Part shown: in pieces, positions 24,080 through 37,072 of the stretch
How the letters are laid out: each line of letters begins with the position of its first letter
Numbering within the stretch: the stretch's first letter is position 1
Assembly: GCA_003255065.1 (NCBI GenBank)
Contig: QAOA01002082.1
Coordinates: forward strand, 54,014 to 118,013
DNA length: 64,000 bases
Direction: 5' to 3'
Source: Cercis canadensis
Lineage: Eukaryota; Streptophyta; Magnoliopsida; Fabales; Fabaceae
The notes under the pieces: generated by a model
Databases searched by the model: none
The model's input: only the letters and a program-made list of their open reading frames with translations
What the model was told of the DNA's origin: nothing
Translations under genes and position numbers: made by a program

Positions 24080-25380
24080 AGTAATTAATATGTCTCCCAA
24101 AAAAAAAATGAACATATTGAAGGTGCAAAATAATGTCAAGTAATTGAGGTGGGACATGCATTATAGCAAATTTTTATTATTAAATGTCCTATTTAAAGAT
24201 AAGTAAATGAAACAAGTTGGTTTTGGATAGTTGATAATTAGGGTGTGGATGATAATGGAAAGTTGATTCAGTCATTTATCCACTCACGAAGGATTTTGGG
24301 ATAAAAAAAAAGAATACATTATAGAGTTTCAGGTTGCACTAAATTTAGACCATAAACTATATACTTATAAAAACTCTAATAAGACTATTGAGGTACTGAA
24401 TATCCATTACTCAATCAAATAAGTAAAAGATGGAAAATTTCAAATTTGTTACAAAATTTATTTGCACTAGAATTTGATTATTGTCATTTTTTTTTTGCCG
24501 TTAGAGTCTATACAACAAAGGTAGCTTATCCAGTATGAGACATGTAATACCCCAAATTCGTACATAGTTTATGATACACAAAATTACATTATTGCTCTTG
24601 AGGCACCTATTGGCCAATCAAAGGAGTCAAGTATAATTCTTTTTTCCTGTGATTTAATTTCTATTTCACTAAGAATACTTCCAATTTCTTTTTTTTTTTT
24701 GTTTGGAAGTTTAATTTTTTGGATATGTAATCTCTATTTCACTGCACAATATTTGTTATTTACTTTTCAATCATATGCTTGCTACCTTACAAAGCTTGAA
24801 GCACATGTGGGTTGCTGATTTTGCAAACTTGTGGCATTGGAAAAGTGTTAGTTGTTTTCATGGTGAATTACTTGCATTTCCATGATTTTGTGCCCTCTAT
24901 TCTTATATGGGTCAACTAATTATTTTATTTTCTTTTTGTTATGGGCCCATTCCTTAAGGGAAGGTTCCCACTTTACACACTTTAATAAGAATGTGGAAAT
25001 TTTCTTTTATTGGATAGATCTTAGGAAGTAACCTTGGTTCCTTTTCCTAATTAAATGTATGGGAAATAATATATAGACGTCAACTTTGTTTCTACTGCCT
25101 TTATTAGATATGTACTTCTTGGTAAACAAATTTTATACTGTACAAGATTGTTACTAACATTCTACATAATTTTATGTGTAAACTTGCAAATAGGTCAAAC
25201 TTTAAAAAATAAATTAACTAACAGATTTTAGTTGGCGCATGGGTGTTATACCTACAAAAACATACTTGGAGAGTTAAACTTCCAAGAGACTCTATTCTAT
25301 TTGTCTACCTCAATTAACACTGATCATGATCTTAACTCTTTAATATAAAGAGAAATCTAAATTATTATCTTGATTATAGA
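22110..25380. repeat. Direct repeat pair (22,110-22,290 and 25,200-25,375)
   Basis: Both copies contain AGTTGGCGCATGGGTGTTAT, ACCTACAAAAACAT, CAAGAGACTCT and TTAATATAAAGAGAAATCTA in the same order. The CAAGAGAC segment resembles the RNase H piece near 35,365 and 48,097, so the pair may be remnants of the same LINE-derived block. Confidence 0.7.
24080..24450 (+). repeat. Repeat paralogous to 50,560-51,345 (without the MITE)
   Basis: It shares GGTGCAAAATAATGTCAAGT, AATTGAGGTGG, GATAATGG and the later run CACTAAATTTAGACC with the segment at 50,560-51,345. In that copy a 431-bp CACTA MITE interrupts the similarity, so this copy acts as the empty site. Confidence 0.75.
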
Positions 25381-25783
25381 TTACTTTTTCCGTTGTGAGT
25401 ACTTTCATAAAATTTTAGGATGCTAACTAATTTTGAAATGTGATTTCTATTAAATCTATCAATCTTAGAACGCTTACTCTATGTGTCATTTTTATTAAAT
25501 TCTTTTGGTTTCTTATTCTAATCATTTTCTTTTATTATTTTTTTGGAAAATACTGATCATATATAGATCCTTTCAATTTGCAGAATATTCTATTGGTAGA
25601 TATCTTGATGTTAGTAGGTTAAAATGCATTACAATGTACTACAAACTTGGAAGTATGTTGTGTATGAATTCAATCACTCTAAAATTGAGATGAATTAACA
25701 ATAAGTTAAAATATATTGTTTTAATTGGCCATGTATGTGAAAAATGACCACAACAAAATAGTGAACTATGGTGATTATTTTAT
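24451..25783. other. Non-coding H1 interior before the copia element
   Basis: AT-rich sequence without a supported gene. The short frame at 25,505-25,693 has no recognisable features. One copy of the 22,110/25,200 direct repeat lies here. Confidence 0.45.
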
Positions 25784-25928
25784 TGTTGGGGTGAAAAAGT
25801 ATATTATTCATTCATAGGTCAGTCATATATATACACAGGCTAGCCCCTATAATCAAGCTATCTAATTCAATTCCTATAATTAAGCTTCCTATAATTAAGC
25901 TATATTACCATATTTACATTCTATAAAA
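25784..25928 (-). repeat. 3' LTR of the copia element (145 bp)
   Basis: The plus strand begins TGTTGGGGTG at 25,784 and ends CTATAAAA at 25,928 before CTCCCCCTCAAG. On the minus strand the LTR end is CCCCAACA. A TATATATA run at about 25,829-25,836 could serve as its promoter. The LTR is very short for a copia element. Confidence 0.75.
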
Positions 25929-26645
25929 CTCCCCCTCAAGATGGAGCATAGATGTTAATCATGCCCATCTTGTTACAAATGTAATCAATGCGGGCTCCAT
26001 TCAAGGCTTTTGTAAAGATGTCTCCCAACTGGTCTTCTGTTGGTACATATCCTGTAGTAATGAGCTTCTCTTCAATCTTTTCACGAACAAAGTGACAGTC
26101 AATCTCAATATGTTTAGTTCGTTCATGAAACACAGGATTTGATGTAATGTGAAGAGCAGCTTGGTTGTCACACCATAGCTTTGCTGGTAGTGAGAGCTCA
26201 AAGCCAACTTCTTTCAATAGTTGTTATATCCATACAATCTCACATATTGAGTTTGCTATAGATTTGTACTCTGATTCTGCAGTAGATCGGGAGACTACAT
26301 TTTGCTTCTTACTCTTCCATGAAACTAGGTTCCCTCTCACAAAGACACACTAGCCAGTAGTGGATCTCCTATCATCCTTGCACCATGCATAGTCTGCATC
26401 AGAATAAGCCTCGATCATGCTAGAGAAACATTCTACCTTAGTGTGTCCATGATGCCCATAAAATAATCCACGTCCTGGAGCTCCTTTCAAGTAACAAAGA
26501 ATTTGTTCTAGGAGCGCCCAATGGTTGACTGTCGGGGAGGACATAAAGCGGCTGACAACACTGACTGAATACGCAATGTCTGGGCGAGTCACTGTAAGAT
26601 AATTCAACTTCCCCACAAGTCTCCTATACCTCTCAGGATCATGAA

Positions 26646-27675
26646 ATGGTTCACTGTCATCCTTTGCAGGTTGTATGTTAATTAGGAGTCATTGGGGTAC
26701 TACATGGCTTAGCCCCTACCTTTCCTGTTTCTTTCAGCAAATCAAGAACATACTTCCTTTGGGACAAGAAGATTCTCTTCTTGTTTCTCATGACTTCAAC
26801 CCCTAGAAAGTATTTCAAAGGTCCCAAATCATTTGTCTGAAAATGGGAGTGCAAGAAGGTTTTGAGACCAGATATGCCTGAACTATCACTCCCAATAATC
26901 ACAATGTCATCAACATATACCGCAAGTAGAATGATGCCATCCTTAGATCGCTTGTAAAACACTGTGTGATCAGACTTGCTTTTCTTCATTCTATATTTCA
27001 AAATAACTTGACTAAACCTGCCAAACCACGCTCAAGGGCTTTGTTTCAAACCATACAGCGACTTCCGAAGCCGACATACTTTCCTAGACTCCCCCTGAGC
27101 AACAAACCCAGGTGGTTGCTCCATATAAACCTCTTCTTGAAGAGTACCATGAAGAAAAGNATGGTTCACTGTCATCCTTTGCAGGTTGTATGTTAATTAG
27201 GAGTCATTGGGGGTACTACATGGCTTAGCCCCTACCTTTCCTGTTTCTTTCAGCAAATCAAGAACATACTTCCTTTGGGACAAGAAGATCCTCTTCTTGT
27301 TTCTCATGACTTCAACCTCTAAAAAGTATTTCAAAGGTCCCAAATCATTTGTCTGAAAATGGGAGTGCAAGAAGGTTTTGAGACCAGATATGCCTGAACT
27401 ATCACTCCCAGTAATCACAATGTCATCAACATATACCGCAAGTAGAATGATGCCATCCTTAGATCGCTTGTAAAACACTGTGTGATCAGACTTGCTTTTC
27501 TTCATTCCATATTTCAAAATAACTTGACTAAACCTGCCAAACCATGCTCAAGGGCTTTGTTTCAAACCATACAGCGACTTCCGAAGCCGACATACTTTCC
27601 TAGACTCCCCCTGAGCAACAAACCCAGGTGGTTGCTCCATATAAACCTCTTCTTGAAGAGTACCATGAAGAAAAA
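26646..27675. repeat. Duplicated pol segment around a single N at 27,160 (probable artefact or allele pair)
   Basis: The 514 bases before the N recur after it with scattered differences (for example GATTCTCTTC/GATCCTCTTC, CCCAATAAT/CCCAGTAAT). The difference level suggests two alleles or two near-identical element copies rather than one read duplicated. The reverse transcriptase YVDD region therefore appears twice. Confidence 0.85.
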
Positions 27676-29367
27676 CATTTTTTATATCCAATTGGTGCAA
27701 CGACCAATCATGAGTGGTTGCCAAGGAGATCAGCAAACAGACTGAGGTAAGTTTAGCAACAGGAGAAAACGTATCTGAGTAATCAGTACCATAAGTTTGA
27801 GCATAGCCTTTCGCAACGAGACGGGCTTTCAGTTGGGCCACAGAACCATCAGGATTGACTTTAACTGTAAATACCCACTTGCACCCAATAGCTTTCTTGT
27901 CGATAGGTAAATCCACTAATGTCCAAGTGCCATTATGATCAAGAGCATTTATCTCTTCTATCATGGCATCATGCCACCCAGGATAGGCCAAAGCTTCACG
28001 AACTGTTTTAGGAATGGACACAGAGTCTAGTTTGGCCAAAAAATAATAAGAAGGAGAAGACAGGTGACCATAGGAAACAACTGAAGCAATAGGATAAGTA
28101 CACTGACGTTTACCTTTTCAAAGAGCAATGAGAAGGTCAGGAGTAGGAGCACTGGAGCCCGAATCTGGCGACGAAGCAGATGGTGAAGAACATGAATCTG
28201 AACTTGTATTTGGAGGTTGCCGTCTAGTGTATACATGGACAATAGGGGGCCGAGTAGACTCTGGAGGAGGTGCAAGAGACTCTGTAGGAGGGTGAGAACA
28301 AGGAACAATATAAACCAACAAATCATCGTCCTCCCCCTGACTATGGGAAGGGGAGGAATGAGAGAAGAAAGGAATGTCTTCTTGGAAGGTGACATCGGGA
28401 GAGACAAGGTAGCGATGAAGAGTGGGAGAGAAACATCGATACCATTTCTGGAGACGAGAATAACCAAGGAAGACACATTTAAGGGACTTAGGGTCTAACT
28501 TAGTGACTTGGGGCCGGGTATCGCGAACAAAGTAGGTACTGCCAAACATGCGAGGGGCAATAGGGAACACATGTTTAGATGGAAAAAGAATAGAATAGGG
28601 AATTTCCCCATTGAGAACAAAATATGGCATTCGATTAATTAAAAAACAAGTTGTAGAGACAGCATCTGCCCAAAATGGTTTAGGAACATTCATCTGGAAC
28701 AAAAGAGCTTTGGCAACCTCAAGGAGATGCCGATTCTTTCGTTCAGCAACCCCATTCTGAGCGGGTGTGTCAACACAGGAGGACTGATGAAGAATGCCAT
28801 GCTGAAGCATATAAGACTGAAATGAAGCATATATGTACTCTTTAGCATTATCACTTCTTAGGGTTTGAACAGAAACATTAAATTGTGTCTTTATTTCAGC
28901 ATAGAAGGCAAAAAATTGTGAAAAATACCTCAGAGCGATTTTTCATTAAATATAACCATGTAACACGAGAGTAGTCATCAACAAAGGTAACAAAATACTT
29001 AAAACCAGTTTTGGACAAAATTGGACAAAGACCCTAAACATCAAAATGGACAAACTAAAATGAAGACGCAGCTCGTTTATTGACTCTTGATCCTAAGGGA
29101 ACACGATGATGTTTGGCAAACTGACATGACTCACAATGCAAAGACGATAAATGATGAAACTGGGGATAAAACTGCTTGAGCGCCTGGAGAGACGGATGAC
29201 CCAAACGACAGTGCACCTTAATTGGAGACAATGAACTAGAACACGCTAAGGATCGCGGCACCTGAATGTCCATTACATAGAGGCCTCTAGATTCATGTCC
29301 TTTACCAATAATCTGTTTCGTCATAAGATCCTGAAAAAGACAATAACCAGGAAAGAATGAGACACTA

Positions 29368-30736
29368 TGTTGTGAGAAATCTTAACGCAAGTGTACGTTA
29401 TCCTTTCCAAGTAATAAGATGAGATAAAGTTATCGTTCCCACGAGGACTGATGTATCAACTACAGAAATTGGGTTAACCTTAATTTTATCTAATCAATCA
29501 ATATGGAGAGATTTTCAAGAAACAACTAAAATAGGATGAAAACAAACTTAAACCAGAAAACTAACAATCTAAACCAGCAAAATAATAGAATTATCAAGAG
29601 AAAAATATCTAGGGCTTTTGATTTCACCATAGCTATTCCGATTTGCTATTCCTAATTCATTAACCAAAAACAATCTTCCCAATTGCTAGCCAAGAACCCT
29701 AAATTATTTATTAGCCTTTCCCAAGGTCAAATAAAAGTATTTCTAAGTTATGAACCCACGATATTCCTATGTGAATTGCGAACAACCTAGAAATTCACTT
29801 AATTCTATGGTTCTTTTTAATTGACTACATAGGCCATGAAGGTATATTCCTATCCTACATGTAACCTATGTTCTTAATCTCTATGATCTTTAATTACAAA
29901 TCACCTCACAGTCTCATTGTAATTATCTAATCAACTAATTGGTGATCAAGCAATTAGAAGCATGAAGATTTGAGAAGAAGAAGACAATTTAATAAAGGAG
30001 TTCTTGAATTTAAGAAATAGAAAATCACAAATCATCCTAGTTAGGCTACATCATAGCCCTAGAAGGGAATTTAGTTCATAGCAAAAAGGAAGAACAAGGT
30101 AAAATTAAATCTAGACATGGTTCAAAGGGAAGAAGAATAAAAACTCTGAAGAGAAGCCCCAATCTTGTTGTGCCCTTCAAAAACTTGTTTTTGCTCTCCT
30201 TCTTGCCTCCCAAAAGTCTAGAAAAGAATCCCTTTCTAATTCCCTAGATTTCCTATTTATACCCCTTCCTCCAAAGCCCTAAAACTAGAAGAATTTAAGT
30301 CACGTCTACAGAAACAAGTACGGGAGCCGCACCTCTGAAGATTGGGCGCTGCACCTCTGACTCGCTGGAAGAAACATGCTTCTTTGCACTTTCGGGCGCC
30401 ACACCTCTGTATTTTGAGGGGTGCGGTGCTGAGCTGTTGTCCCAACATGTGTATTTTTTCGCATACAGGGGGTGCGGCGCTACTGTTCAAGGGGTGCACC
30501 CCTGAGCTGCTGTCCTAGTTTTAAGTTTCATGCTCCAGGGGTTGCGACTCTAGGTTTTAAGCGTCGCAACCCTTGAATTCTGTCCCAAAAACTTTCCAAT
30601 TCTTCAATTCTTCATTCTAACCTATGAAACCTACAATTTAACATAAAAGATCACATTAGATGCTGATTAATCTCAATAAACAATCAAATAATTAAGTAAA
30701 GGATATCTAAAAAGTGGATATAAAAGCCACTCAACA
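29368..30736 (+). mobile_element. Solo LTR (1.37 kb) inserted in copia pol
   Basis: The element starts TGTTGTGAGAAATC and ends GCCACTCAACA, that is TG...CA. It is flanked by CACTA (29,363-29,367) and CATTA (30,737-30,741), a 5-bp target duplication with one mismatch. Removing it rejoins the copia frame between LNCN and the next coding segment. It is the same family as the LTRs at 53,739 and 54,763 (shared GCAAGTGTAC, TTATC, AAGTAATA and CTAGCCAAGAACCCTAAA). Size and lack of coding suggest an Athila-like LTR, but the family name is a guess. Confidence 0.75.
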
Positions 30737-32597
30737 CATTACAGTTCAAGCTACGGGTGAGTCTACTAACAGAAATCAGATTAAATGAAAAATTAGGTAA
30801 ACGCAACACTGAGGGCAAAGAAATAGACGGGGTTAGGTGAACAGTGCCCGAACCAAGGACACTAGGGGTAGACCCATCAGCTATAGTCACATGAGATAAA
30901 GGAGCATGGGTATGGAAAGTGGAGAAAAGGTTAGGATTACCTGTCATGTGGTCTGTTGCACTTGAATCAATGATCCACTGGGATGATGAAGCGAGAAGAC
31001 ATGGAGGAGATTTACTTGTATCAGCAAAAACAACAGTAGGGGCAGGGGATTTCAGTGATTCCTGGTACTGAGTGAACTGGGCAAAGTCATCAGCAGAGAC
31101 CATAATGGTCTTATTAGACGACGAGGTAACATGCGCAAACCACCCTTTTCGGATTCTTGTTGAGAAGTTTCTTACAAGTGCGTTTTGTATGCCCCAGCTC
31201 ATGGCAGTAAAAACACTCGACTTCACTTGACTGTTGACTCCGACTATCCATATTCCGGTCACGATGATTCAACCCACCTCGAGAGCCACCTCGAGAACTA
31301 CCACGAAAATCCCCACGACTAACAAGAGCACTGTTAGGAGCAATGGGCTGAGAAGTCTGTAGGTTCTCTGTACGGAGGACTCGAGCAAAAATTTCCTACA
31401 ACGTTGAAATTTCAGAGTCCGAAAGAAGTTGAGATTTAACAGCCTCAAACTCGGGACGGAGGCTTGCCAGGAAACTCATAACAGCCATTTTCTCCATCTG
31501 ATCTTGTTGAACTTTGACATCAGGGCTAAATGGGAGAAGCATGTTGAGTTCTTCATAAGTTTTCTTGAACTCCATAAAATAAGCCGTAAGAGGCTTATCC
31601 TGTTGCTCTCCCCGATGAAAGTTCTTACATACCTCGTAGATACGAGATATGTTTCCTCGTCCAGAGTACAAGAAATCCAGATACTCCATCAACTCCTTCA
31701 CAAACTCACAGTGATTGATCAGACGAAGTACCTCAGTATCAATAGAATTCTGAATCTGCAAGAATAGTCTTGCATCATCCCACAACCATGCTTTCTGGGT
31801 ATCATCCGTAGGGGGATCAGAGGTGAGATGATCGTCCTTCTCAATGCTCCATAAATACACCTGAACAGTTTTACTCCAGTCTAAATAGTTAGAGCCTTTG
31901 AGTTTATGCTCAGTAATTTTTGTCATAACCGGAACTACCTCAGCCATGACAGTAGATTTATTTTTTGCCATGAATGAAGCAAGACACAAGGCAACCAAGC
32001 AAAACCACCCAAACAGCTGAAGCAATACAGAAACAGCGGACCACCCAAACAGCCAAAGCAAAAAGACTCCCAAGGAAATCAATTAAAGAAGCAAAATTAA
32101 GTGGCTATACCACAAAACTATCACACCGGAGTAATCCAAATATCAAACCAAACCATAATTTCCCAAAACGGAATGAGATTACCAGCTAAAGAAGTCCCAA
32201 AACAGAATTCCTAAAACATAATGCCCAAATAGTAGAACAGTGAACAAAATAGGTGAGGAATAGTGACCAAACCAAAGGATGTTTCCAAAAACAGGACGAA
32301 AGCGCCGAAGATACACCAGAAAGGGGGCGAGAACGCCGGCGAGACAAAGCGGAAAGGAAGAAGACGTCGCACGCTCCTCCATGCGCCTGCGCGTGGGTCG
32401 CTGGGCAGAGAGCCTAAACGGCGCGTGGATCACACACGCGCTGCCTGACGGCGGCCGGACTCTCTGGGTCGGCTAGCTGACGGTTTCTGAACCCACTGAG
32501 GGCGGCGGTGAGACAAAACAACACCTTTGGTGGGTGCCCTAGACTCTCCCTCACAAATTCTCACAAACCCTAATAGAAACTTGGACAAATTGTACCA

Positions 32598-32676
32598 AGC
32601 TCAAGCTATCTAATTCAATTCCTATAATTAAGCTTCCTATAATTAACCTATATTACCATATTTACATTCTATAACA
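32598..32676 (-). repeat. Truncated 5' LTR of the copia element
   Basis: The run AAGCTATCTAATTCAATTCC through CATTCTATAACA matches the outer part of the 3' LTR and ends CA at 32,676. The remaining half is replaced by other sequence, so the 5' LTR is partial. Confidence 0.65.
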
Positions 32677-33629
32677 AGGTCTTCCAAAGGATAGAAAGAT
32701 AGGGGTAGTATTCTAGATAAGGAATAAGAGAGAACAAATAGGTGTGTTTAAGATAGAAATAAAAGTACCTCAAGGGAAGCAACGATCATCAATGGTTCCA
32801 TTGTCAAATGTAGTTGTTGAAAGTACAAAAACATATCCAGAACACAGTTTGAAGAATGAAAAAAAATTACCAAAATCAAAGGGTTGACCTAAAGTAGAAA
32901 TAACATAAAATTTGAAAACAAAATAGCAGATAACGAGATGATTCTATATGTAACAAATTTTTATTGTGAAACTTAAGTTATGTTAAAGGGCTTCCTAAAA
33001 GAATAATCAGCTTACCATAGTCTAACAAAAACCAAAAGAAAAGTGTGAATGAGATGCATTTAGTTCTTCAATATTCATTGACGCTCAAAGCATGAAATTT
33101 TTTTGCTGGGAGCATAAATGCTTAGCCATAAACATAACCAATTGCAAGTTTAAATCAAATATATTCACCCAAATGTAAATGGCACAACTAAAGTAGTGGG
33201 AAAGACAAAAATCAAAGGCTTTTAGTGAAAACAACTCCACCATGTAAGACACATTGAGTCCCTGATCCAATATGTTAATTATACTTGCTGATTTTGGTGC
33301 TCGACTTGCAAAGAGGTTGTGCAATATTTTTAGAGAAAAAATAGAAAATACATAGAGTAAATGTAGAAGAAAAGGACAAAAATATCCACTAATCCCACAA
33401 TATATATATAAATGTATAAAAAGAATAAAAAGCTATTTTGGAAAAATATTGTTTTCGAGTAGAGAAAAAATGGCTTCCAAGATGCCTTGAGCTTCAAGGG
33501 TGGCTTTTTATCTTATGATATTTGTTTTTCACAAAGGCTTTTCCCACTGTAATTCAGTCTTCTTCGTGAACTACTATCAAGAGACGAGAGCGAACATAAA
33601 AGCTGTGAATGCCTTTGAGATGTGTTGGA
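32677..33629. other. H1 interior with possible unidentified captured exon
   Basis: No family is recognised. On the minus strand a short frame at 33,085-33,324 (HNLFASRAPKSASIINIL...) is less biased than surrounding AT-rich DNA. Near 32,770 a GAG|GTACTT donor-like site ends another short frame. These could be exons of a captured gene, but I cannot name it. Confidence 0.3.
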
Positions 33630-35790
33630 CAAAGGAAGTATAAATCAAAGAGATGCACAGGAAGAATAAAAATTGGTAATAAAGGAATCAAAGAAAATTG
33701 TTGAAGTATGGGGAGATTGAAAAGCAGTTGATAGAAGCATATAGAAAAAAAATGAAATATGGCATCAAGATGAAGAACAGAGTAAATGATACATGGGAAA
33801 AAGAAGAGATGATATGGGAAGAGAAGATAAGAAATGGTGAAAAAAATGATTACATGTGTAATCAAAAGACAGAGATAATAAAAGGGATGTGTGTAGACTA
33901 AAATGAGGGAAGAAGGAAGTTTTGGATGAAAAAAATGAAAAAACTAAACCATCATCGAATAACACATAAAAAAATAATTATTGTAGTATGTCTTGCAACT
34001 CTTCTACTTTAGTATAATTTATGTATTTATAAATTCAATTAATCCATTGGATCTTCCTACCAAAGATAATGCTATGAAAAGAAATGGGGGTGAGAATTAA
34101 AGTAGAAACAAGATTATCCACACAAAATAATGGTAGTGAAAATACATCATGGTATAGGAAGAATAAGGCAAATATGGAATTGGATAGAAATTTTAAGATT
34201 AATTCAATGAAAGAAATTTCAATAAAAATGAAACATTCTTTTTCTTTTCATTCTCATGATTAGGTTCATTTTCTTTTTAAAAATTGATTGCTTAGAGAAT
34301 TGACTAAGAATGTAAAAAATTAAGATGTTTCATTTTGATATTTAAATAGATACTACGGCCAAGGTTGATATATTTTTGTTAGATAAGTTCCTATACAAGC
34401 GATCTTCAACATGTTGTGGCTATACATTTCCTAAAATGCATTATCATTAGCATTATTAGTAATTATTATCGCATCTAAATATGGAGATTTTGATATGTAA
34501 ATGTTTGTGTTTTAGATAAGATCTTTAGGGTGTTGTTGCTCAGAATGGTGATATTCAAGACATGATTGTTTGGAGAAATACCACAACTAGGGTTTATATA
34601 ACAAAAGCTAGATATGATTGGTTAATATCTAAAAAAAAAATCAGATGGATACTCAAAGGTGGAACTAGGAGTGGAGGCTTACGGCTCCAGAACAAATTAA
34701 AGTTTTTATATGGCTAATCCTTCATGTCCCATACCTACAAATTGGTTTCGTGCTTGCAAATACTTTAGTCAAAATTTCTTATGCAACAAGTGCAAGTTTG
34801 ATATAGAAAATACAATGTATTGTCTTAGGGTTGCTATAAATCACGTCTATCTGGGTTTTAGTGTAGATAGTAGCTTTTGGGACAAAAAATTTGAATGCTT
34901 GGTTTTACATAAATGAGAATATAGGAAAGGGGATAACGAAGTTGTACATTCTCTTCGACTACACATAGTGGTGGATATGGAGAAAGCATAATGAATAAGT
35001 TTTTGAAAGGCTTGACACTCTGTTGATGGTGAGTATTAATAAGATCCAAGTGATGATTTAACTTGCAGTAAAAAAATTTTGGAAAAGCAAGAAAGCAGGA
35101 AAGATATGTGCAATTGATACATTAGCAATCTCCAAGTATAGAGATCATTAAGCTAAATGTCGATGGTGGTAGTTTTGGAAACCTAGGGAGATCAGGTTTT
35201 GGACGGTTATTCGAGATCATCAAGGGGTGGCTTGGTGGTTTATGTGGCTCTATAGGCATGGGTAGCAATCTAAAAGCTGAATTTACTACAATAAGGCAAG
35301 ATCTAATATTTTGTTAGGATAAAGACATCAAAAAATTATATGTGAATTAAATTTCCAAGAGACAGTGTATTTGATAAACTTTGTTGATGTGACCTTCCAT
35401 TTCTATGGGTGTATTATCAATGATATAAGACATTTGCTTAAAAAGAGTTAGGAGGTAAAAGTGATTCATGTGTTAAGATTGGTGTACCAAAGAGCTGATT
35501 AACGTGTTAACTACAATTTACAAGCATATGGTTTTGTTCAAATTTAAAAATATTTTTCATTGCTTAAATTGTGAAATTATAGGAACATTGTAAAAGAAAA
35601 TTTGAGTACTTAATATTTTGATGACTCTAAAAACAAAATTTGTTTGAAATTGTAGAAAAATTATAAAAGCACAATCTATGTACTAATATACTATAGGAAT
35701 CTATTGACCTTAACTCTTACGACAAGGGACTTAAACCTAAGTCATCCATAAAATAGGAAACCAAATGTAAGTACTACAAATTAAAAGTAT
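33630..35790 (+). repeat. Block duplicated at 46,387-48,533 (shared by Helitrons H1 and H2)
   Basis: The two blocks are collinear over about 2.1 kb. Shared landmarks include AAATTGTTGAAGTA.GGGGAG, GATATTCAAGAC, AAATTGGTTTCGTGCT and CATCCATAAAATAGGAAACC. Similarity stops abruptly at both ends. This is the best evidence that H1 and H2 belong to one family. Confidence 0.85.
34500..35560 (+). pseudogene. LINE-type reverse transcriptase remnant: zinc-binding (zf-RVT) and RNase H parts
   Basis: The first part reads, with stops, like the zf-RVT domain of plant non-LTR retrotransposons: a WRL.APEQIKVFIW-like segment, then NWFRA and a C..C...E.T..CL arrangement (34,670-34,830). The later part (35,130-35,545) has the reverse-transcriptase-like RNase H pattern. 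Many stops are present. The paralog at 47,240-48,290 is slightly better preserved. Confidence 0.6.
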
Positions 35791-37072
35791 ATTAACAAGC
35801 TATATTTAAGGATTAAGGATCCTTATTGAAATTTTCTAAAATTTCCTATGAGTGCATGAGTGCATGAAGTTATTTGATTAAAAAGATGAGTTGTTGATTA
35901 TTTCTTCATTTTAGACACAAGTTTATTTTTCAATGACATTTGATTATAATTTTCAATCATTTGTTATGGAGTCATATTATGAGAATTTTTTTTTTTAAAT
36001 GGCCTTACATAATTTTATTGAAGAATAAGACACATTGGTAACAAAAGCTATAAATCAACTCAGTAGGTCTCAAGGGTATAAAGATATTATATTTTCTTTG
36101 GCCTTCAAGGGTACAAAAATGAAATTAGCATACCACTCAAGAGAACTACTTACTACAAGTAGACAAATTGAGACTACTGTAACAATGAATTAAGTGCTTA
36201 TGACACTAATTATTCATTTTTTTTAAAAATATCAATGGTAATTAAATAATTGGGATATGACATTATTATAAATAGGAAATGAACCATTACACGTCCATTT
36301 TAAAGATAAACAATGGGACATTTTAATTTTGGCCAGTTGATTTTTGGGATAAATTGGGAATAGGAACTAAACTATTTTACTAACCATTGGGGGTCAATAC
36401 TTTATCAATAAAATGTTAGTATGTTTAACTAGGTAATCAATATAAGAAACTATTTTCTATCGATGAAGAAATTTGGAATTCTCTTTCTTATGTTTGATAT
36501 AAAAAATGGTATAAGATAGGATACTCTTGTGATATATAATGAGAAAGAAAAATGGATAAGGTGGGGGGATAAATAAATACAATTAAGTATAACATGACCT
36601 AAATTTGAAAGAAGTTTGGTTTGGTACTTTGGTCATTTACTTATCATAGGAGCATTAGTAACGTGAAGGTCTAAAATACAGAGCCCACAACAAGATGCAA
36701 TGCAGTGTGCACATAAGTTATAAAGATGTTATTAAAGAATACGATAATGATTGATGCTTATCCTAAATAACCTATGGTATATACTTGCTACTTTCTTCAT
36801 ACTCAAAGTGACTTTGTATATCTTAAGTCATTAGGTATAACAATGTTGCAATTTTAGGATCAGTGCAAAATTGTGTGCACTTAGAGACAGACGCTGACAT
36901 TCCCAATACAAATCATACACCATAGCTTTTTTGAGTATAGCATTATATCATTTTGCATTTGTTCAATGCTCTTTCAAATGTATTATGAATTCATGATTGA
37001 TACTTTTAATATATTGCATCTACGGTTCAAAATATGAAATCCATAATTAGTATATTAGATCACATATCTTGT
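35791..37072. other. 3' non-coding part of H1
   Basis: AT-rich DNA with no gene. A segment around 36,250-36,390 (AAATAGGAAATGAACCATTA, then ATAAACAATGGGACA and AGTTGAT) is a diverged relative of the repeat at 50,640 and 51,720. Confidence 0.4.

Larger units (their letters stand above)
25936..31971 (-). pseudogene. copia gag-pol polyprotein, broken
   Basis: Gag begins MAKNKSTVMAEV at 31,971. A CCHC zinc knuckle (CFYCHELGHTKRTC) lies near 31,170-31,205, and a protease motif DSSATDHM near 30,950 where the family has DSGATDH. GAG-pre-integrase has LGHPS and C..C (29,055-29,324). The integrase core has D in FVDDYSRV (about 28,960), D in RSDNA, and E in NGVAERKN (about 28,760). Reverse transcriptase has AVYVDDIVI (about 27,430), and RNase H has AYSDADYAW (26,390) plus [11 protein letters not shown] (26,180). 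Breaks: a stop at 31,396, a frameshift at about 31,130, a solo LTR at 29,368-30,736, a frameshift at about 28,920, another at about 28,120, and a gap at 26,220-26,350. It cannot be active. Confidence 0.9.
25784..32676 (-). mobile_element. Ty1/copia retrotransposon, minus strand, degenerate
   Basis: A short LTR (25,784-25,928) flanks the pol end. On the minus strand the purine tract TTGAGGGGGAG sits directly before it. A partial matching LTR lies at about 32,598-32,676 beyond gag. Gag, protease, integrase, reverse transcriptase and RNase H follow in copia order on the minus strand. Flanks (TTTAT and AGGTC) do not match, so no target duplication is visible. A 1.37 kb solo LTR sits inside the pol region. 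Confidence 0.85.

Noticed and set aside
30257..30499. ORF with Cys/Ala-rich repeats (KIQRCGARKC type)
   Set aside because: Falls inside the solo LTR, where short GC-rich direct repeats (GGTGCGGCGCT type) create an apparent reading frame.
25784..32676. An intact, recently active copia element
   Set aside because: Stops, frameshifts, a truncated 5' LTR, unmatched flanks and a nested solo LTR show it is inactive.
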